A DNA stretch of 64,000 nucleotides, from NCBI GenBank assembly GCA_017743475.1, contig JAGHYV010000011.1, forward strand, positions 1 through 64,000, in the 5' to 3' direction. The notes under the pieces were generated by a model, which saw only the letters and a program-made list of their open reading frames with translations, did no database searches and was not told where the DNA came from. The number at the start of each line of letters is the position of its first letter. Within the stretch, counting starts at the first letter, position 1. This document shows, piece by piece, positions 52,405-62,117 of the stretch. The translations under genes and the position numbers were made by a program. The DNA comes from Roseiflexus sp. (GTDB lineage: Bacteria; Chloroflexota; Chloroflexia; Chloroflexales; Roseiflexaceae).

Positions 52405-53306
52405 TATAGCAGTTCTCAGAAACATTGAACCTGGTTGGTCTCCATTCGAAAGCCGCACGTGCGAAAGAAGCCGTGGGCATCCTGAGCGCTGATCGACGGA
52501 AGCGAACGTCCCAACGCGTCGAGAAGCGCGTCTGGCGTCCGCGCCTCGGCCTGGCGCCACTGGTGTTTGAGCTCGGCAAAGGCGTCCGCAATCGGCGAGG
52601 AATCGGGTGAAGAGCTTGGCAAAAACCACAGTTCGCAGCCGTGCGCTGTGATAATCTGCGCAATGCGCGGGCTGAGATGGATGCGTGCATTATCGAGCAG
52701 CACAATCTGACCAGGACGCAAGGTTGGTGCCAGCACGTCGCGCACATAGGCTTCAAAGGCGGGCGCGTCCGCCGCTCCGGGCAGCGCCATGGTCGGTCCC
52801 ATCCCCTGGAGATGGAGTGACACAATGATGGTGGTGGTCGCCAGCGCCGCGCGGGGGATGCGGCCGTACGCTCGCCGGGTACGTGGGGCGCGCGCATACC
52901 GGGGCGTGAGATTCAGCTTGCTGCTGCACTCGTCCACCACCACGAATGCATCGGCGGGACGGGTGTGCAGACGGGCGCGGAAGGCGGCGCGCACCGCCTC
53001 ATCACGCTCGGCGGCGTGCAACGTTTTTTTGCGCCCAACCAAGGCGGGTGATGGCGCGATCCAGGGTGGAGCGCACCACGGGACGGTCGGGATGCTACTG
53101 GTTCCACCAGGCGACGTGGGCGTCGAGCGTGGCGTCGGGCGCCGCTTCGAGGCGGGCGCGCAGCACGTCCAGGTCGTGCTGATCGAAGCGCGGCAGTCGG
53201 CCCGGCGAACGACCCGGCGCGAGGGTCGCTCCCGTGCGCGCCTTGCCCAGCCAGCGTTTGATGCTAGACAGACTGACGGCGAAGGTCGCATTTGGGAACT
53301 GCTATA
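52405..53306 (-). mobile_element. Decayed IS630-family insertion sequence
   Basis: About 902 bp bounded by an imperfect terminal inverted repeat: TATAGCAGTTCTCAGAAACATT (left, 52405) against TATAGCAGTTCCCAAATGCG (read in from 53306). This family inserts at TA, and both ends begin TA. It holds one transposase reading frame set (see next). The interrupted transposase makes it non-autonomous. Confidence 0.8.
52416..53302 (-). pseudogene. IS630-family transposase, split by a stop and an A7 shift
   Basis: The N-terminal half (VSLSSIKRWLGKARTGATLAPGRSPGRLPRF...LDVLRARLEAAPDATLDAHVAWWNQ, then TAG, then HPDRPVVRSTLDRAITRLGWAQK) lies in one frame. The DDE half (AFVVVDECSSKLN with DE, QIVLLDNARIHLS, FLPSSSPDSSPIADAFAELKHQWRQ) lies in another. 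The change of frame falls at a run of seven A's, where IS630-type elements can use programmed slippage. The in-frame TAG before it and the absence of a start codon show decay. The last acidic residue reads SPIADAF where families usually have Glu, so catalysis is doubtful. Confidence 0.78.
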
Positions 53307-53325
53307 ATCCGGTACTCACTCTTGG

Positions 53326-53395
53326 GAGCTGAAGCCCTTGGCTCTACTGGGCAAAGCCTGCCTGCACAGGTTAGACCGGATTGAATTCTGAACAC
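53326..53395. repeat. Dispersed GCCC/GGGC hairpin repeat, related to 20128-20275
   Basis: Reads GCTGAAGCCC-TTGGCTCTACTGGGC-AAAGCCTGCC, then ACAGGTTAGACCGG and TGAACACTCAT, parallel to the units near 20140. It stands just outside the IS630-type element. Confidence 0.55.
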
Positions 53396-53526
53396 TCATT
53401 ACTGTACTCCTGGCAATTAGACTGATGGACGCCCTGCGCCAGAGCGACGTTGCTCATCCGCACCAGGAGTGTTGGATCAATAAAATAACGCAAGATACAG
53501 TAGTGCGCGCACGCGAAGGATGTTTC

Positions 53527-54561
53527 TCATCCGCGCCACGAACGCCGGATCAACCCCTGATCGGTATTGAAGACTGGATCGACGCCGCGAGCAAAACAGT
53601 CAAGGCTGTTGGCGCCCCACGAGACACAGGCAGGCGACGATGCGATATTGCCGCCCAGGTCTTCCCATCCAATCCAGCGACTGCCGTCCCAGTAGCGGTG
53701 CAGCAGGTTGCCGTTGTCGCCCCGCGTAAACAGACTGATCCGGTTCGGTCCCCACGATGCGACAGTCGGCGCGGAGGTTGCATTCACCCCCATGTCTTCC
53801 CAAATCGTCCACTGGATACCGTTCCACACGCGGCGGTAGAGCCGGTTGTTGCTGCCGCGCACGAAGCATTGCAACTGATTGTCGCCCGGCGAGGTACAGG
53901 CAGGTGCCGAGGTAAGTATACCTTCGTGGTTAATCCAGCTGATCCAGCGCTGGCCATCGTAGTATGCCTGGTACATCTTGTTATCGCTGCCGCGCACGAA
54001 CACTGCCACCCGCTGCGCTCTCCACGAGACTGCAGCTGGCGCTGAGGTAGCAATTCCGCCTAGGTTTTGCCACTCGCTCCAGCGTTCGCCGTTCCACCAG
54101 ATATGCCAAACGGCGCTGCTCCCCTGGCGAAGAGCGAAGCAACTCATCCGATTCTGCCCCCAGGCAGCGCAGGCAGGCGCCGATGCCAGCCCACCGCCGA
54201 TGTTGCGCCATCCCAACCATTTCCCGTCAGCGAATGTCTGCCATAACAGAGCGCCGCCATCGCCGCGGACAAACACTTCCAGCCGATCACGACTCCAGGT
54301 GGTCACAGATGGCGCTGATGTCGCCAGCACCGCGCCGGGAACCGCTTCCCATCTTCCCCAACCGCTCTGGGCAACCGGTGACAACCCAACCGGACCGTCC
54401 ACAGCATCGCCCATTGTTGCTGGCATTAACACGATCGTGGTCAGACCCATATTGGCGGACGACTGCGACCGCGTGACACGTGCGTGGAGGGGAACGAATG
54501 AAGCGGTCGTGAACCAGAGTGCCAGAACCAGCAGCACTCCAGAGACCCGATAGCGGCTCAT
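53527..54561 (-). CDS. Exported PLL/tectonin-like β-propeller lectin-type repeat protein
   Basis: 344 residues with a signal peptide (VSGVLLVLALWFTTASF). Five to six tandem repeats of about 45-50 residues follow. Each reads roughly SAPA..SWG.NR..(C/V)F.RG.(D/S)N.L(Y/L)...W(D/N)G..W..WE(D/N)LGG. This spacing is that of PLL-like/tectonin β-propellers, which bind sugars such as fucose at the blades. The number of blades and the ligand cannot be settled by eye. It is secreted and monocistronic, with AGGAGAAAGAG upstream of the start. Confidence 0.8.
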   Translation of the reverse strand: MSRYRVSGVLLVLALWFTTASFVPLHARVTRSQSSANMGLTTIVLMPATMGDAVDGPVGLSPVAQSGWGRWEAVPGAVLATSAPSVTTWSRDRLEVFVRGDGGALLWQTFADGKWLGWRNIGGGLASAPACAAWGQNRMSCFALRQGSSAVWHIWWNGERWSEWQNLGGIATSAPAAVSWRAQRVAVFVRGSDNKMYQAYYDGQRWISWINHEGILTSAPACTSPGDNQLQCFVRGSNNRLYRRVWNGIQWTIWEDMGVNATSAPTVASWGPNRISLFTRGDNGNLLHRYWDGSRWIGWEDLGGNIASSPACVSWGANSLDCFARGVDPVFNTDQGLIRRSWRG

Positions 54562-54933
54562 TTCTGTTCTCTCTTTCTCCTGGCCGTTATTGAGGCGATG
54601 CGTACTGCTTCTTTGAGGAGTGGCGTAAGATCATATCGAGGTATATGGTTCGCCTATTGTACTATCATACTACGGAGGGAATTAAACTTCAAGAGAGGAA
54701 GAGCGCATTTTCTACAAAAGAGAAGATGGCAGGCAAGTGGGACGCTGCATCACCTCGTATCACATCTGCCAGAACACAATGCGCGGTCCGCGTGATGTTC
54801 ATTCCCGATCTGCGCCGTTCGCTACAGAGTGAGGGCACCCTGCTCTCGACAGGTATAGAGTTTTTCGCGGGCAAGAGGTGTCTGCCACATCCTGACGCCC
54901 TTTTTACCTCACTCCCTGCTCACTCTCCTCTCT

Positions 54934-55099
54934 CAGGGGTAGAGTTCCTGGGAGAGATGTACAGTTTTCTGCATTCCCGTGCGCTTTTGCCCCTTATCCC
55001 CCTGCCCCCCTTCTCCCCTTGTGGGAGAAGGGGGGTCCGGACGTCCTGATGACCAAAACTGAAGAAGAAACGTAGGGGCTTCCAAAAAACCTGCCCCTG
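54934..55099 (+). repeat. MITE-like element with terminal inverted repeats, copy C
   Basis: 166 bp bounded by CAGGGGTAGAG and CCTGCCCCTG, with the hairpin CCCCTTCTCCCC-TTGT-GGGAGAAGGGG in the middle. Its plus strand matches the minus strand of copy A at 34029-34195 along nearly the full length (TTCTGCATTCC, GCGCTTTTGCCCCTTATCC, CGTCCTGATG, AAACTG). Confidence 0.75.
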
Positions 55100-55234
55100 T
55101 AAACTTCCTGATACCTTACTCTGAGAGTGTGAGTCCAGGAGACGCCAGAAAACTCTCTATCTGTGAGGTCTCGACCTTGTGTGATGACCGGGGGCGGGAC
55201 ACCCTGGCACCTATAATGGGTCACAGCGCTGTAT

Positions 55235-55328
55235 GCGGGCGAGACGCCTACGCTCCCAGGCAATGCGGGCGGGATGCTCGTGCTTCCGGGTGGTGCGGAG
55301 ACGCGCACTGTTCCAGCGTGCCAGAAAC
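55235..55328 (-). repeat. GC-rich dispersed repeat, copy 2
   Basis: Read on the minus strand: GTTTCTGGCACGCTGGAA, then GCGCGTCTCCGCACCA and ATCCCGCCCGCATTGCCTGGGAGCG. It parallels 33882-33960 over about 80 bp in the opposite direction. No coding sense is seen. Confidence 0.55.
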
Positions 55329-55381
55329 ATTCCAGAACGACCTTGGGTTGCCCGGCAGGAATAATCGTTCAAAATTTGATA

Positions 55382-56668
55382 TCAGAGTGATCGCAATGCA
55401 TCGGCAGCGGCGGCAATTGTCTCCTGAATGAGCGCGTCGCTATGCGCCAGCGACACGAACGCCGCCTCGAACTGCGCCGGGGCAAGGTAGACGCCACGTT
55501 CGAGCATAGCGTGGAAGAAGCGCGCATACCTGCGGGTATCGGCTTTCTTCGCCGATGCATAATCCACAACTGGGTCGCCAGTAAAGAAGAAGCCCCACAT
55601 ACTGCCAGCATACGCTGTGCGTAGCGGAATATCGGCGTCAGCAGCCGCCTGCTCGAAACCGGCGCACAAGGCGGCTGTCACCTGTTCCAGGCGCTCAAAG
55701 ACGCCGGGCGCTCCGATGATACGCAGTGTAGCAATACCTGCCGCCATCGCCAGTGGATTGCCGGAGAGCGTACCCGCCTGGTAGACAGGACCGGCAGGCG
55801 CGATCAGTTCCATCAACTCACGCCTTCCGCCATACGCGGCGGCAGGCAAACCGCCACCAATTACCTTTCCCAGACAGGTCAGATCAGGAGTGATACCGTA
55901 CCGTCCCTGAGCGCCGCCATACGCAACACGGAAGCCAGTCATCACTTCATCGAAGATCAGCAACGCACCGTGTTCATCGGCCAGACGGCGCAAGCCGGCA
56001 AGAAAGCCGGGTTGTGGCAGCACCAGTCCCATATTTCCTGCAACTGGTTCGACCGCGATCGCGGCAACCTCGCCGGGGTTCGCCTTCAACAATGCTTCAA
56101 CCGCATCCAGATCGTTGTAGGGCGCCGTCAGTGTGCTGGCAGCCGTCGCTGCTGTGACTCCGGGACTGTCGGGCAGACCCAGTGTCGCCACGCCCGATCC
56201 TGCCTGCACGAGAAATCCATCGAAGTGCCCGTGGTAGCACCCAGCGAACTTGATGACCTTGTCGCGGCGGGTTGCAGCACGCGCCAGGCGCAGCGCGCTC
56301 ATTGCCGCCTCTGTGCCCGATGATACGAAACGCACCATTTCGACCGCTGGCATCGCCTGGGTGATCAGGCGCGCCAGTTCGCTTTCCAGTTCGGTTGGTG
56401 CGCCGAATGACGTACCACGTGCTGCCTGTTCCGCAATTGCGGCAACCACATCAGGGTGGGCATGCCCTGCGATCAGCGGTCCCCACGAGAGAACGTAATC
56501 AATGTAGCGGTTTCCATCGACATCAAAGATCAGGGCGCCTTCGCCACGCGCGATAAACCTGGGCGTTCCGCCAACGGCGCGAAAGGCGCGCACCGGGCTG
56601 TTGACGCCGCCAGGAAAGAGCGACTGCGCTTCGGCGAACAGCGATTCGGAACGTGTTGTCTTCATCAT
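55382..56668 (-). CDS. hemL: Glutamate-1-semialdehyde 2,1-aminomutase
   Basis: A 428-residue class III aminotransferase. [26 protein letters not shown] at the start, [73 protein letters not shown] and the PLP Lys in [16 protein letters not shown] mark HemL. It makes 5-aminolevulinate from glutamate-1-semialdehyde delivered by HemA. It is the last gene of the heme operon, 10 bp after hemB. Two ATG codons in a row (56668, 56665) may serve as start. Confidence 0.97.
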   Translation of the reverse strand: MMKTTRSESLFAEAQSLFPGGVNSPVRAFRAVGGTPRFIARGEGALIFDVDGNRYIDYVLSWGPLIAGHAHPDVVAAIAEQAARGTSFGAPTELESELARLITQAMPAVEMVRFVSSGTEAAMSALRLARAATRRDKVIKFAGCYHGHFDGFLVQAGSGVATLGLPDSPGVTAATAASTLTAPYNDLDAVEALLKANPGEVAAIAVEPVAGNMGLVLPQPGFLAGLRRLADEHGALLIFDEVMTGFRVAYGGAQGRYGITPDLTCLGKVIGGGLPAAAYGGRRELMELIAPAGPVYQAGTLSGNPLAMAAGIATLRIIGAPGVFERLEQVTAALCAGFEQAAADADIPLRTAYAGSMWGFFFTGDPVVDYASAKKADTRRYARFFHAMLERGVYLAPAQFEAAFVSLAHSDALIQETIAAAADALRSL

Positions 56669-56678
56669 GATGTCTCAA

Positions 56679-57671
56679 TCAGTACAAATCCGATGTTGTA
56701 AGCCAGCGAGCCGCCTGTTTCGCAAAATAGGTGATAATCATATCCGCACCAGCCCGTCGAATCGCGATCAGGCTTTCGAGCGCAGCGCGACGCTCGTCGA
56801 GCCAGCCGAGTTGCGCTGCTGCTTTGATCATGGCATATTCGCCGCTCACTTGGTACGCTGCCAGCGGCAGGTGGTAGCGCTGGCGCACAGCGCTGATGAT
56901 GTCGAGATAGGCGCCAGCCGGTTTGACCATGATCATGTCGGCGCCTTCGGTCACGTCGAGATCCACCTCGCGCAGCGCTTCACGCCTGTTTGCCGGGTCC
57001 ATCTGGTAAGCGCGTCGGTCGCCGAACGCCGGGGTGGACTCAGCTGCCTCGCGGAAGGGACCGTAGAAGGCGGAGGCGAATTTGGCGGCATACGAAAGGA
57101 TCGCCACCTGAGTGTGACCGGCAGCGTCCAGTGCGGAGCGAATGGCAGCGACCTGACCATCCATCATCGCGCTGGGAGCGACAATGTCGGCGCCAGCGTC
57201 GGCATATGCAACCGCACAGCGCGCCAGGATGTCGAGCGTGGGATCGTTGAGCACATCGCCACTGCCAGGCGCTTCTGCCAGAATGCCGCAGTGACCGTGA
57301 CTAGTGTATTCACAGACACATACATCTGCAATCACGATCAGTTGCGGGGCGCGTTGTTTGATTGCACGGATCGCCTGCGGCACCGGTCCATCCGGATCCC
57401 ATCCGCTGCTGCCGATCGGGTCCTTGTGCGCCGGAATGCCGAAGAGCAGCACCGCCGGTATCTGGAGTTCGGCAATCTCGCTGATCTCGAGATCGAGTAG
57501 ATCGACAGACAAGCGGGCATGACCCGGCATTGAGCGGATCGGGCGCACAATGCCGCTGCCGGCGGTAACGAAGAGTGGCGCAATCAAATGGTCGACACCG
57601 AGCGTCGTTTCGCGCACCATGCGACGCAGCGCCGGTGTGCGGCGTAATCGCCGCGGACGATGGATCAGCAT
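56679..57671 (-). CDS. hemB: Porphobilinogen synthase (5-aminolevulinate dehydratase)
   Basis: A 330-residue TIM barrel. [29 protein letters not shown], the zinc-type site [15 protein letters not shown] with three Cys, the Schiff-base Lys residues in [16 protein letters not shown] and [14 protein letters not shown] are all visible. It joins two 5-aminolevulinates into porphobilinogen. The Cys set indicates a zinc-dependent enzyme rather than the Mg-only form. It lies 18 bp after hemD. Confidence 0.97.
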   Translation of the reverse strand: MLIHRPRRLRRTPALRRMVRETTLGVDHLIAPLFVTAGSGIVRPIRSMPGHARLSVDLLDLEISEIAELQIPAVLLFGIPAHKDPIGSSGWDPDGPVPQAIRAIKQRAPQLIVIADVCVCEYTSHGHCGILAEAPGSGDVLNDPTLDILARCAVAYADAGADIVAPSAMMDGQVAAIRSALDAAGHTQVAILSYAAKFASAFYGPFREAAESTPAFGDRRAYQMDPANRREALREVDLDVTEGADMIMVKPAGAYLDIISAVRQRYHLPLAAYQVSGEYAMIKAAAQLGWLDERRAALESLIAIRRAGADMIITYFAKQAARWLTTSDLY

Positions 57672-57689
57672 ACGATCCTCCTTCGACCC

Positions 57690-58472
57690 TTAACCCTTTT
57701 CTGCCAGACCATCATACAATGCCTGAAGCACACCCCCGGTATCTGGCGTCGGCGCCTGCGCTGCAACCGGTAACCCTTCATCCCGTAACGCCTGCGCCGT
57801 CGTTGGTCCGATAGCGATCAGCGCAACGCCAGTCAGCAGCACCCGCGCAACTGAACGGTCGATGCCGAACTGTTCCATGCCATCGAGCAGATAGCGCAAC
57901 GTCGATGGGCTGCTAAACACAATTGCATCGAGAGAACAGCCGCAGAGCAGCGTGATCAGGTCACGCGCCCCTGGACCGGGAACCGTTCGATAGGCGGTCA
58001 CCATATCTGCCACAGCTCCGCGCGCACGAAGACCGGCAGCCAGTGCGTCGCGTGCAATGTCGGCAACAGGCAGGAGAAAATGTTTGCCAGCGACATCATG
58101 TAGCGCTGCCAGCAACCCCTCCGCGTTCTGCTCAGCGGGGATCAGATCGACTCGTCCGCCACGCGCTTCGATTGACGCGGCGGTTGCTTTGCCGACCGCT
58201 GCAATGCGCACATGCGCTGGCGGGGGCAGCGCCCCTCGTTCTGCAAGCGCATCAACCGCAGCTGCGCTGGTGAAAACAATCCAGTCGTACCGATCGATCT
58301 GTTGCAATGCTGCTTCGAGCGGCGCCGGATCCTCAGGCGGATCATACGCGATAGTTGGACAGATCCGCACCTCCGCGCCCTCCGCGCGCAACGCCGACGC
58401 CAGACCTTCGGCGCGTTCGGCGGCACGGGTGACTGCAATCCGTTTGCCCTGCAATCGACCGGCGGCTTTCAT
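57690..58472 (-). CDS. hemD: Uroporphyrinogen-III synthase
   Basis: 260 residues in two α/β lobes. GKRIAVTRAAERAEGLASALRAEGAEVRICPTIAYDPPEDPAPLEAAL, DWIVFTSAAAVDALAE, VAAVGKATAASIEARG and DAIVFSSPSTLRYLLDGM, IAIGPTTAQALRDEGLPVAAQAPTPDTGGVLQAL are typical of HemD. The family is poorly conserved, so its place between hemC and hemB is the stronger evidence. It closes the linear tetrapyrrole while turning ring D. It lies 9 bp after hemC. Confidence 0.94.
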   Translation of the reverse strand: MKAAGRLQGKRIAVTRAAERAEGLASALRAEGAEVRICPTIAYDPPEDPAPLEAALQQIDRYDWIVFTSAAAVDALAERGALPPPAHVRIAAVGKATAASIEARGGRVDLIPAEQNAEGLLAALHDVAGKHFLLPVADIARDALAAGLRARGAVADMVTAYRTVPGPGARDLITLLCGCSLDAIVFSSPSTLRYLLDGMEQFGIDRSVARVLLTGVALIAIGPTTAQALRDEGLPVAAQAPTPDTGGVLQALYDGLAEKG

Positions 58473-58481
58473 AGTCCTTTG

Positions 58482-59393
58482 TTATCCTGTAAGCAATGCC
58501 CGTCCGCCCCTGTCGAGCAACTCGTCCGCCAGCGCACAACCCAGACCAACCGGATCGGACGCTGAGCCGCGTCGCATCCCGCGCACCATCCGACCGTCGC
58601 GCGCGCCGATCATCCCGCGCAACAACAACTCGTCGCCTTCGAGATACGCCAGCGCCCCTACCGGCACCTGACACCCACCGCCAATGCGCGCCAGGAATGC
58701 GCGTTCGGCAGTGATGGCGATGCGTGCTGCCCGATCGTCGAGTGGCGCAAGGAGCCGGATCACCTCCTCATCACCAGCGCGTGCTTCGACGCCGATCACC
58801 CCCTGCCCGACCGCCGGAATCAGCACGTCCGGTTCGATCAGCTCCGTGATGACATTCTCGAGACCGAGCCGCTTCAAGCCGGCTGCGGCAAGCACAATTG
58901 CATCGTACTGTCCCTCACGCAACTTGCGCAACCGTGTATCGACATTCCCGCGCAGATTGACCAGCGTGAGATCAGGACGCAGAGCGCGCAATTGACAGGT
59001 GCGCCGCAGGCTGCTGGTGCCGACACGCGCGCCGGAAGGAAGGGCAGCCAGCGTCATGCCGGGTTGCGCCACCAGTGCATCGCGCGGATCGGCGCGTCGC
59101 AGGCATGCCGCAAGCGTCATATCGGGCGGCAACGCAGACGGCAGATCCTTGGCGCTGTGAACCGCCAGATCGATTCTGCCAGCACGCATCGCTTCCTCGA
59201 TCTCGACAACAAACAACCCTTTGTCGCCGATCGCATTGAGTGGACGATCAAGAATAATGTCGCCGCGTGTCGTAATATGTTCAATGGCAATCGTCAATCC
59301 AGGATGCGCCGACTGCAAGGCGTCGCGGACCATATACGTCTGCACCAGTGCAAGTTTACTGGCGCGCGTGCCGATAATCAGAGTCTGTTTCAT
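58482..59393 (-). CDS. hemC: Hydroxymethylbilane synthase
   Basis: 303 residues. IIGTRASKLALVQTYMVRDALQSA, GDIILDRPLNAIGDKGLFVVEIEEAMRAGRIDLAVHSAKDLP, RVGTSSLRRTCQLRALRPDLTLVNLRGNVDTRLRKL and the dipyrromethane cofactor Cys in IGGGCQVPVGALA mark HemC. It joins four porphobilinogens into hydroxymethylbilane. Its ATG overlaps the hemH stop (ATGA), so both are translated in step. Confidence 0.97.
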   Translation of the reverse strand: MKQTLIIGTRASKLALVQTYMVRDALQSAHPGLTIAIEHITTRGDIILDRPLNAIGDKGLFVVEIEEAMRAGRIDLAVHSAKDLPSALPPDMTLAACLRRADPRDALVAQPGMTLAALPSGARVGTSSLRRTCQLRALRPDLTLVNLRGNVDTRLRKLREGQYDAIVLAAAGLKRLGLENVITELIEPDVLIPAVGQGVIGVEARAGDEEVIRLLAPLDDRAARIAITAERAFLARIGGGCQVPVGALAYLEGDELLLRGMIGARDGRMVRGMRRGSASDPVGLGCALADELLDRGGRALLTG

Positions 59394-60331
59394 ACGCGCT
59401 GCCGGAGTGCATCACGAACCAGCGACACCAGCACATCCACGAATTCATCATCGGCATTCGGCATACGTATGCGCCGGAGTTCCATTCCCAACTCCGCTGC
59501 CTTATCCTGCGCTTCACGGTCGATGTCCCACAACACTTCGAGATGGTCGGCAACAAATCCGAACGGTGCGCTGATGACAGCGCGCACCCCCTCGCTATGC
59601 AATTCTTCGAGATAGTCAAGAATATCGGGACCAAGCCACGGTTCGCCGGTCATCCCGGCGCTCTGGTAGCAGAGACGCCAGTCGGTCAGACCAAGCAAAC
59701 TGGCGATGCCTGCCGCGCTCTCACGCAGTTCATCGGGGTACGGGTCATTCCATGACAGAATACGTTCGGGAAGGCTATGGGCGCTGAACAGGATCAGCGC
59801 CTGATCGCGCAGATCGGGGGGCAGTTCGGCGCGCGCTGCAACAATCCGATCCGCGATGAGGCGACGAAATCCTGGATGGTCGTGCCAGCGTTCGATGAAT
59901 GTGATCTGGAGCGGTTGTTCTAGCGTTGCATTCGCCTCATCGACATACCTGCGATAGCCGCCGACACTCATGCGGGAATAGTGTGGTGCCAGCACAAGCG
60001 CAACCACGTCGCGCACCCCATCAGCAGCGATGTGCGGCATCGTTTCGGCAATGAACGGATGCCAGTGCTTCATACCGACATAGACACGGTAGCGTCCCGG
60101 CGCTTCAGCATCCAGCCGCGCCTGCAATTTGTCGGCAGTCGCAAAGGTCAGGTCTTTCAACGGCGTGCGCCCACCGACCAGGCGGTAGCGCTCGCGCAGA
60201 TTCGCTACCGCTTCAGGTGACGGCTTACGTCCTCCACGAATGTGGGTGAAGTACGGCTCGACATCATCGAGGCTCTCCGGCGTGCCATACGCCAGCAGAA
60301 AAATGCCCACAGGCGGTGATATGGGTGTCAT
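59390..60331 (-). CDS. hemH: Ferrochelatase, Firmicute-like (CpfC-type) form
   Basis: 313 residues. GIFLLAYGTPESLDDVEPYFTHIRGGRKPSPEAVANLRERYRLVGGRTPLKDLT, LIFSAHSLPERILSW with the catalytic-side His, and YQSAGMTGEPWLGPDILDYLEEL...FGFVADHLEVLWDIDREAQ are colinear with Bacillus-type HemH. There is no [2Fe-2S] Cys tail and no membrane anchor. The Bacillus enzyme inserts iron into coproporphyrin III; given the hemQ gene nearby, that substrate is plausible here but cannot be proven from sequence. It lies 3 bp after hemE. Confidence 0.93.
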   Translation of the reverse strand: MTPISPPVGIFLLAYGTPESLDDVEPYFTHIRGGRKPSPEAVANLRERYRLVGGRTPLKDLTFATADKLQARLDAEAPGRYRVYVGMKHWHPFIAETMPHIAADGVRDVVALVLAPHYSRMSVGGYRRYVDEANATLEQPLQITFIERWHDHPGFRRLIADRIVAARAELPPDLRDQALILFSAHSLPERILSWNDPYPDELRESAAGIASLLGLTDWRLCYQSAGMTGEPWLGPDILDYLEELHSEGVRAVISAPFGFVADHLEVLWDIDREAQDKAAELGMELRRIRMPNADDEFVDVLVSLVRDALRQRV

Positions 60332-60334
60332 AGA

Positions 60335-61393
60335 TTATTCCGCTGAATACTCATGAACGAACTCAGCCAGACGACGCACTGTATCGACCGGCGTCTCTGG
60401 CACAATTCCGTGACCCAGGTTGAAAATATGCCCCGGACGACCGGCGGCGCGGTCGAGAATATCGGCAGCGCGGCGGCGCACTTCGGGCCATGGCGCTAGC
60501 AGCGTGTGCGGATCGAGGTTGCCCTGAACGGCGACGCCAGGACCTGTTTGCGCCCAGCCATCGTCGAGATGAATACGCCAGTCGAGACCAATCACATCAG
60601 CATCGGTTTGGCGCAGCAACCCCAGCATGCCCGACAGTCCAACGCCAAAGTAGATGATCGGCGGCGGCGGAACGATGCCGCAACCGGCGCGCACTGCAAC
60701 AATACACTTTTGCACAAACGGTAAGACATATTCGGCATAATCGCCGGGCGACAGCGCCCCTGCCCAACTATCGAAGACCTGCACTGCATCCGCGCCCGCC
60801 TCGATCTGTGCAATCAGATAGGTGCTCACCTGCGCTGTCAGGCGCTCCATCAGCTCGTGCCACGCCTGCGGTTCGGCGTACATCAGCGCCTTGGTGAGCC
60901 GGTGATCACGCGATGAACCGCCTTCAATCGCATATGCCGCCAGCGTGAACGGCGCCCCACTGAAACCGATCAGTGGTGCACGTCCTTCCAGGTCACGTTT
61001 CACCAGGCGGATCGCCTGGATCGTGTACGCCACGGTCTCACGCGGATCAGGAGTGCGGAGTGCAGCAACATCGGCAGGCGAACGCACCGGGTTGTGAATG
61101 ACCGGACCTTCTCCCTGTTCATACGTCAGATGCAGCCCCATGCCTTCGAGCAGCGGCAGAATATCGGCGAAAATAATCGCAGCGTCAACCGGAAAAGCGC
61201 GGATCGGCTGCATGGTGATTTCCGCCGCCAGTTCAGGCGTTTTCACCATCTCCAGAAAGCCGTAACGCTCGCGGATCGCGCGATACTCCGGCATATAGCG
61301 CCCAGCCTGACGCATAAACCAGACTGGCGTGGCATCCACAGGCTGACGACGACACGCCGCCAGAAAACGTGAACGTGTCATAGGTTCATCCAA
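60335..61393 (-). CDS. hemE: Uroporphyrinogen decarboxylase
   Basis: 352 residues. [34 protein letters not shown] (signature 1), [35 protein letters not shown] (signature 2), [18 protein letters not shown] and [19 protein letters not shown] match HemE. It removes four carboxyls from uroporphyrinogen III to give coproporphyrinogen III. ATG 61393 overlaps the hemQ stop (ATGA); a second ATG four codons in is an alternative. Confidence 0.96.
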   Translation of the reverse strand: MDEPMTRSRFLAACRRQPVDATPVWFMRQAGRYMPEYRAIRERYGFLEMVKTPELAAEITMQPIRAFPVDAAIIFADILPLLEGMGLHLTYEQGEGPVIHNPVRSPADVAALRTPDPRETVAYTIQAIRLVKRDLEGRAPLIGFSGAPFTLAAYAIEGGSSRDHRLTKALMYAEPQAWHELMERLTAQVSTYLIAQIEAGADAVQVFDSWAGALSPGDYAEYVLPFVQKCIVAVRAGCGIVPPPPIIYFGVGLSGMLGLLRQTDADVIGLDWRIHLDDGWAQTGPGVAVQGNLDPHTLLAPWPEVRRRAADILDRAAGRPGHIFNLGHGIVPETPVDTVRRLAEFVHEYSAE

Positions 61394-62087
61394 TCAGCGC
61401 CAGCGCTTCGCGCAGGGGTCGGTGAATAGCAGTGATGATCGGCGTATCGCGCAGCGTGTAACGGCGAGCCTCAGTCGAGCGCAGGTCAGTGACTAACTGG
61501 CTGAAGCGCGGCAGATCCTCGGTTTCGTAAGCCACCACGAATTCCTGATCATCGAGACCGGTAGCGTAGAGCAGCACCTGCCGGATATCGGCATACTCGT
61601 GACCGACGCGCATATGCTCATTCATCATACCCTGACGCGCGTCGCGGCTCATCAGATACCAGTCTGTCGTTTTGCTGAATGGATAGACAATCAGATAGGT
61701 CTGGCGATCATTCAGATCAATCGCCTGTTCCTGACTGGTTGGACGGCGGGTATACATCGAGGGACGGGTATAGCCGAAGAGCTGGTAGGAAATCTCGCTG
61801 TAACAGCCGATGCCGCTGGTCAACAGACGCGCCGTCATCTCCTGCATCAGTTTTGGGTCAACGCCGCGTCGCCAGAGGAGGAGATCGGCGCCGATCTTCA
61901 AGCCAATGCCACTGTATGCCCAGGTCGTTATCGACGACGCATACTCCTCAACAACAGCGGCGAAGGCGTCATAGCCATCGGCGCGCACACCCTGTGGCAG
62001 ACGACGCCAAGCGGGATCGACCTTGAAGGCGGTAAACTGAACAAACCAGGGAGTTGCGGACGTGGTTGTGTGATCCTGATCGGTCAT
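61386..62087 (-). CDS. hemQ: HemQ/chlorite dismutase-family protein (probable coproheme decarboxylase)
   Basis: 233 residues of the chlorite dismutase superfamily. [16 protein letters not shown], then [62 protein letters not shown]. The Tyr in VYPFSK lines up with the catalytic Tyr of coproheme decarboxylases, and the His in NEHM with the proximal heme ligand. True chlorite dismutases also carry GLDD.EF, so a peroxide or chlorite role is the alternative. Its location next to hemE and hemH favours the heme pathway. GAGAGGA precedes the ATG. Confidence 0.87.
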   Translation of the reverse strand: MTDQDHTTTSATPWFVQFTAFKVDPAWRRLPQGVRADGYDAFAAVVEEYASSITTWAYSGIGLKIGADLLLWRRGVDPKLMQEMTARLLTSGIGCYSEISYQLFGYTRPSMYTRRPTSQEQAIDLNDRQTYLIVYPFSKTTDWYLMSRDARQGMMNEHMRVGHEYADIRQVLLYATGLDDQEFVVAYETEDLPRFSQLVTDLRSTEARRYTLRDTPIITAIHRPLREALALIG

Positions 62088-62117
62088 ACGTTCGTGCTTC
62101 CTCTCTAGGCATAGTGC

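Larger units (their letters stand above)
54562..55381. other. Repeat-filled gap between the lectin gene and hemL
   Basis: About 820 bp without a credible gene. It holds MITE-like copy C (54934-55099), the inverted GC-rich repeat (55235-55328) and, near 54750-54900, further short phrases of repeat families. The frames found here are made of repeat sequence. No strong terminator is seen beyond hemL. Confidence 0.6.
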
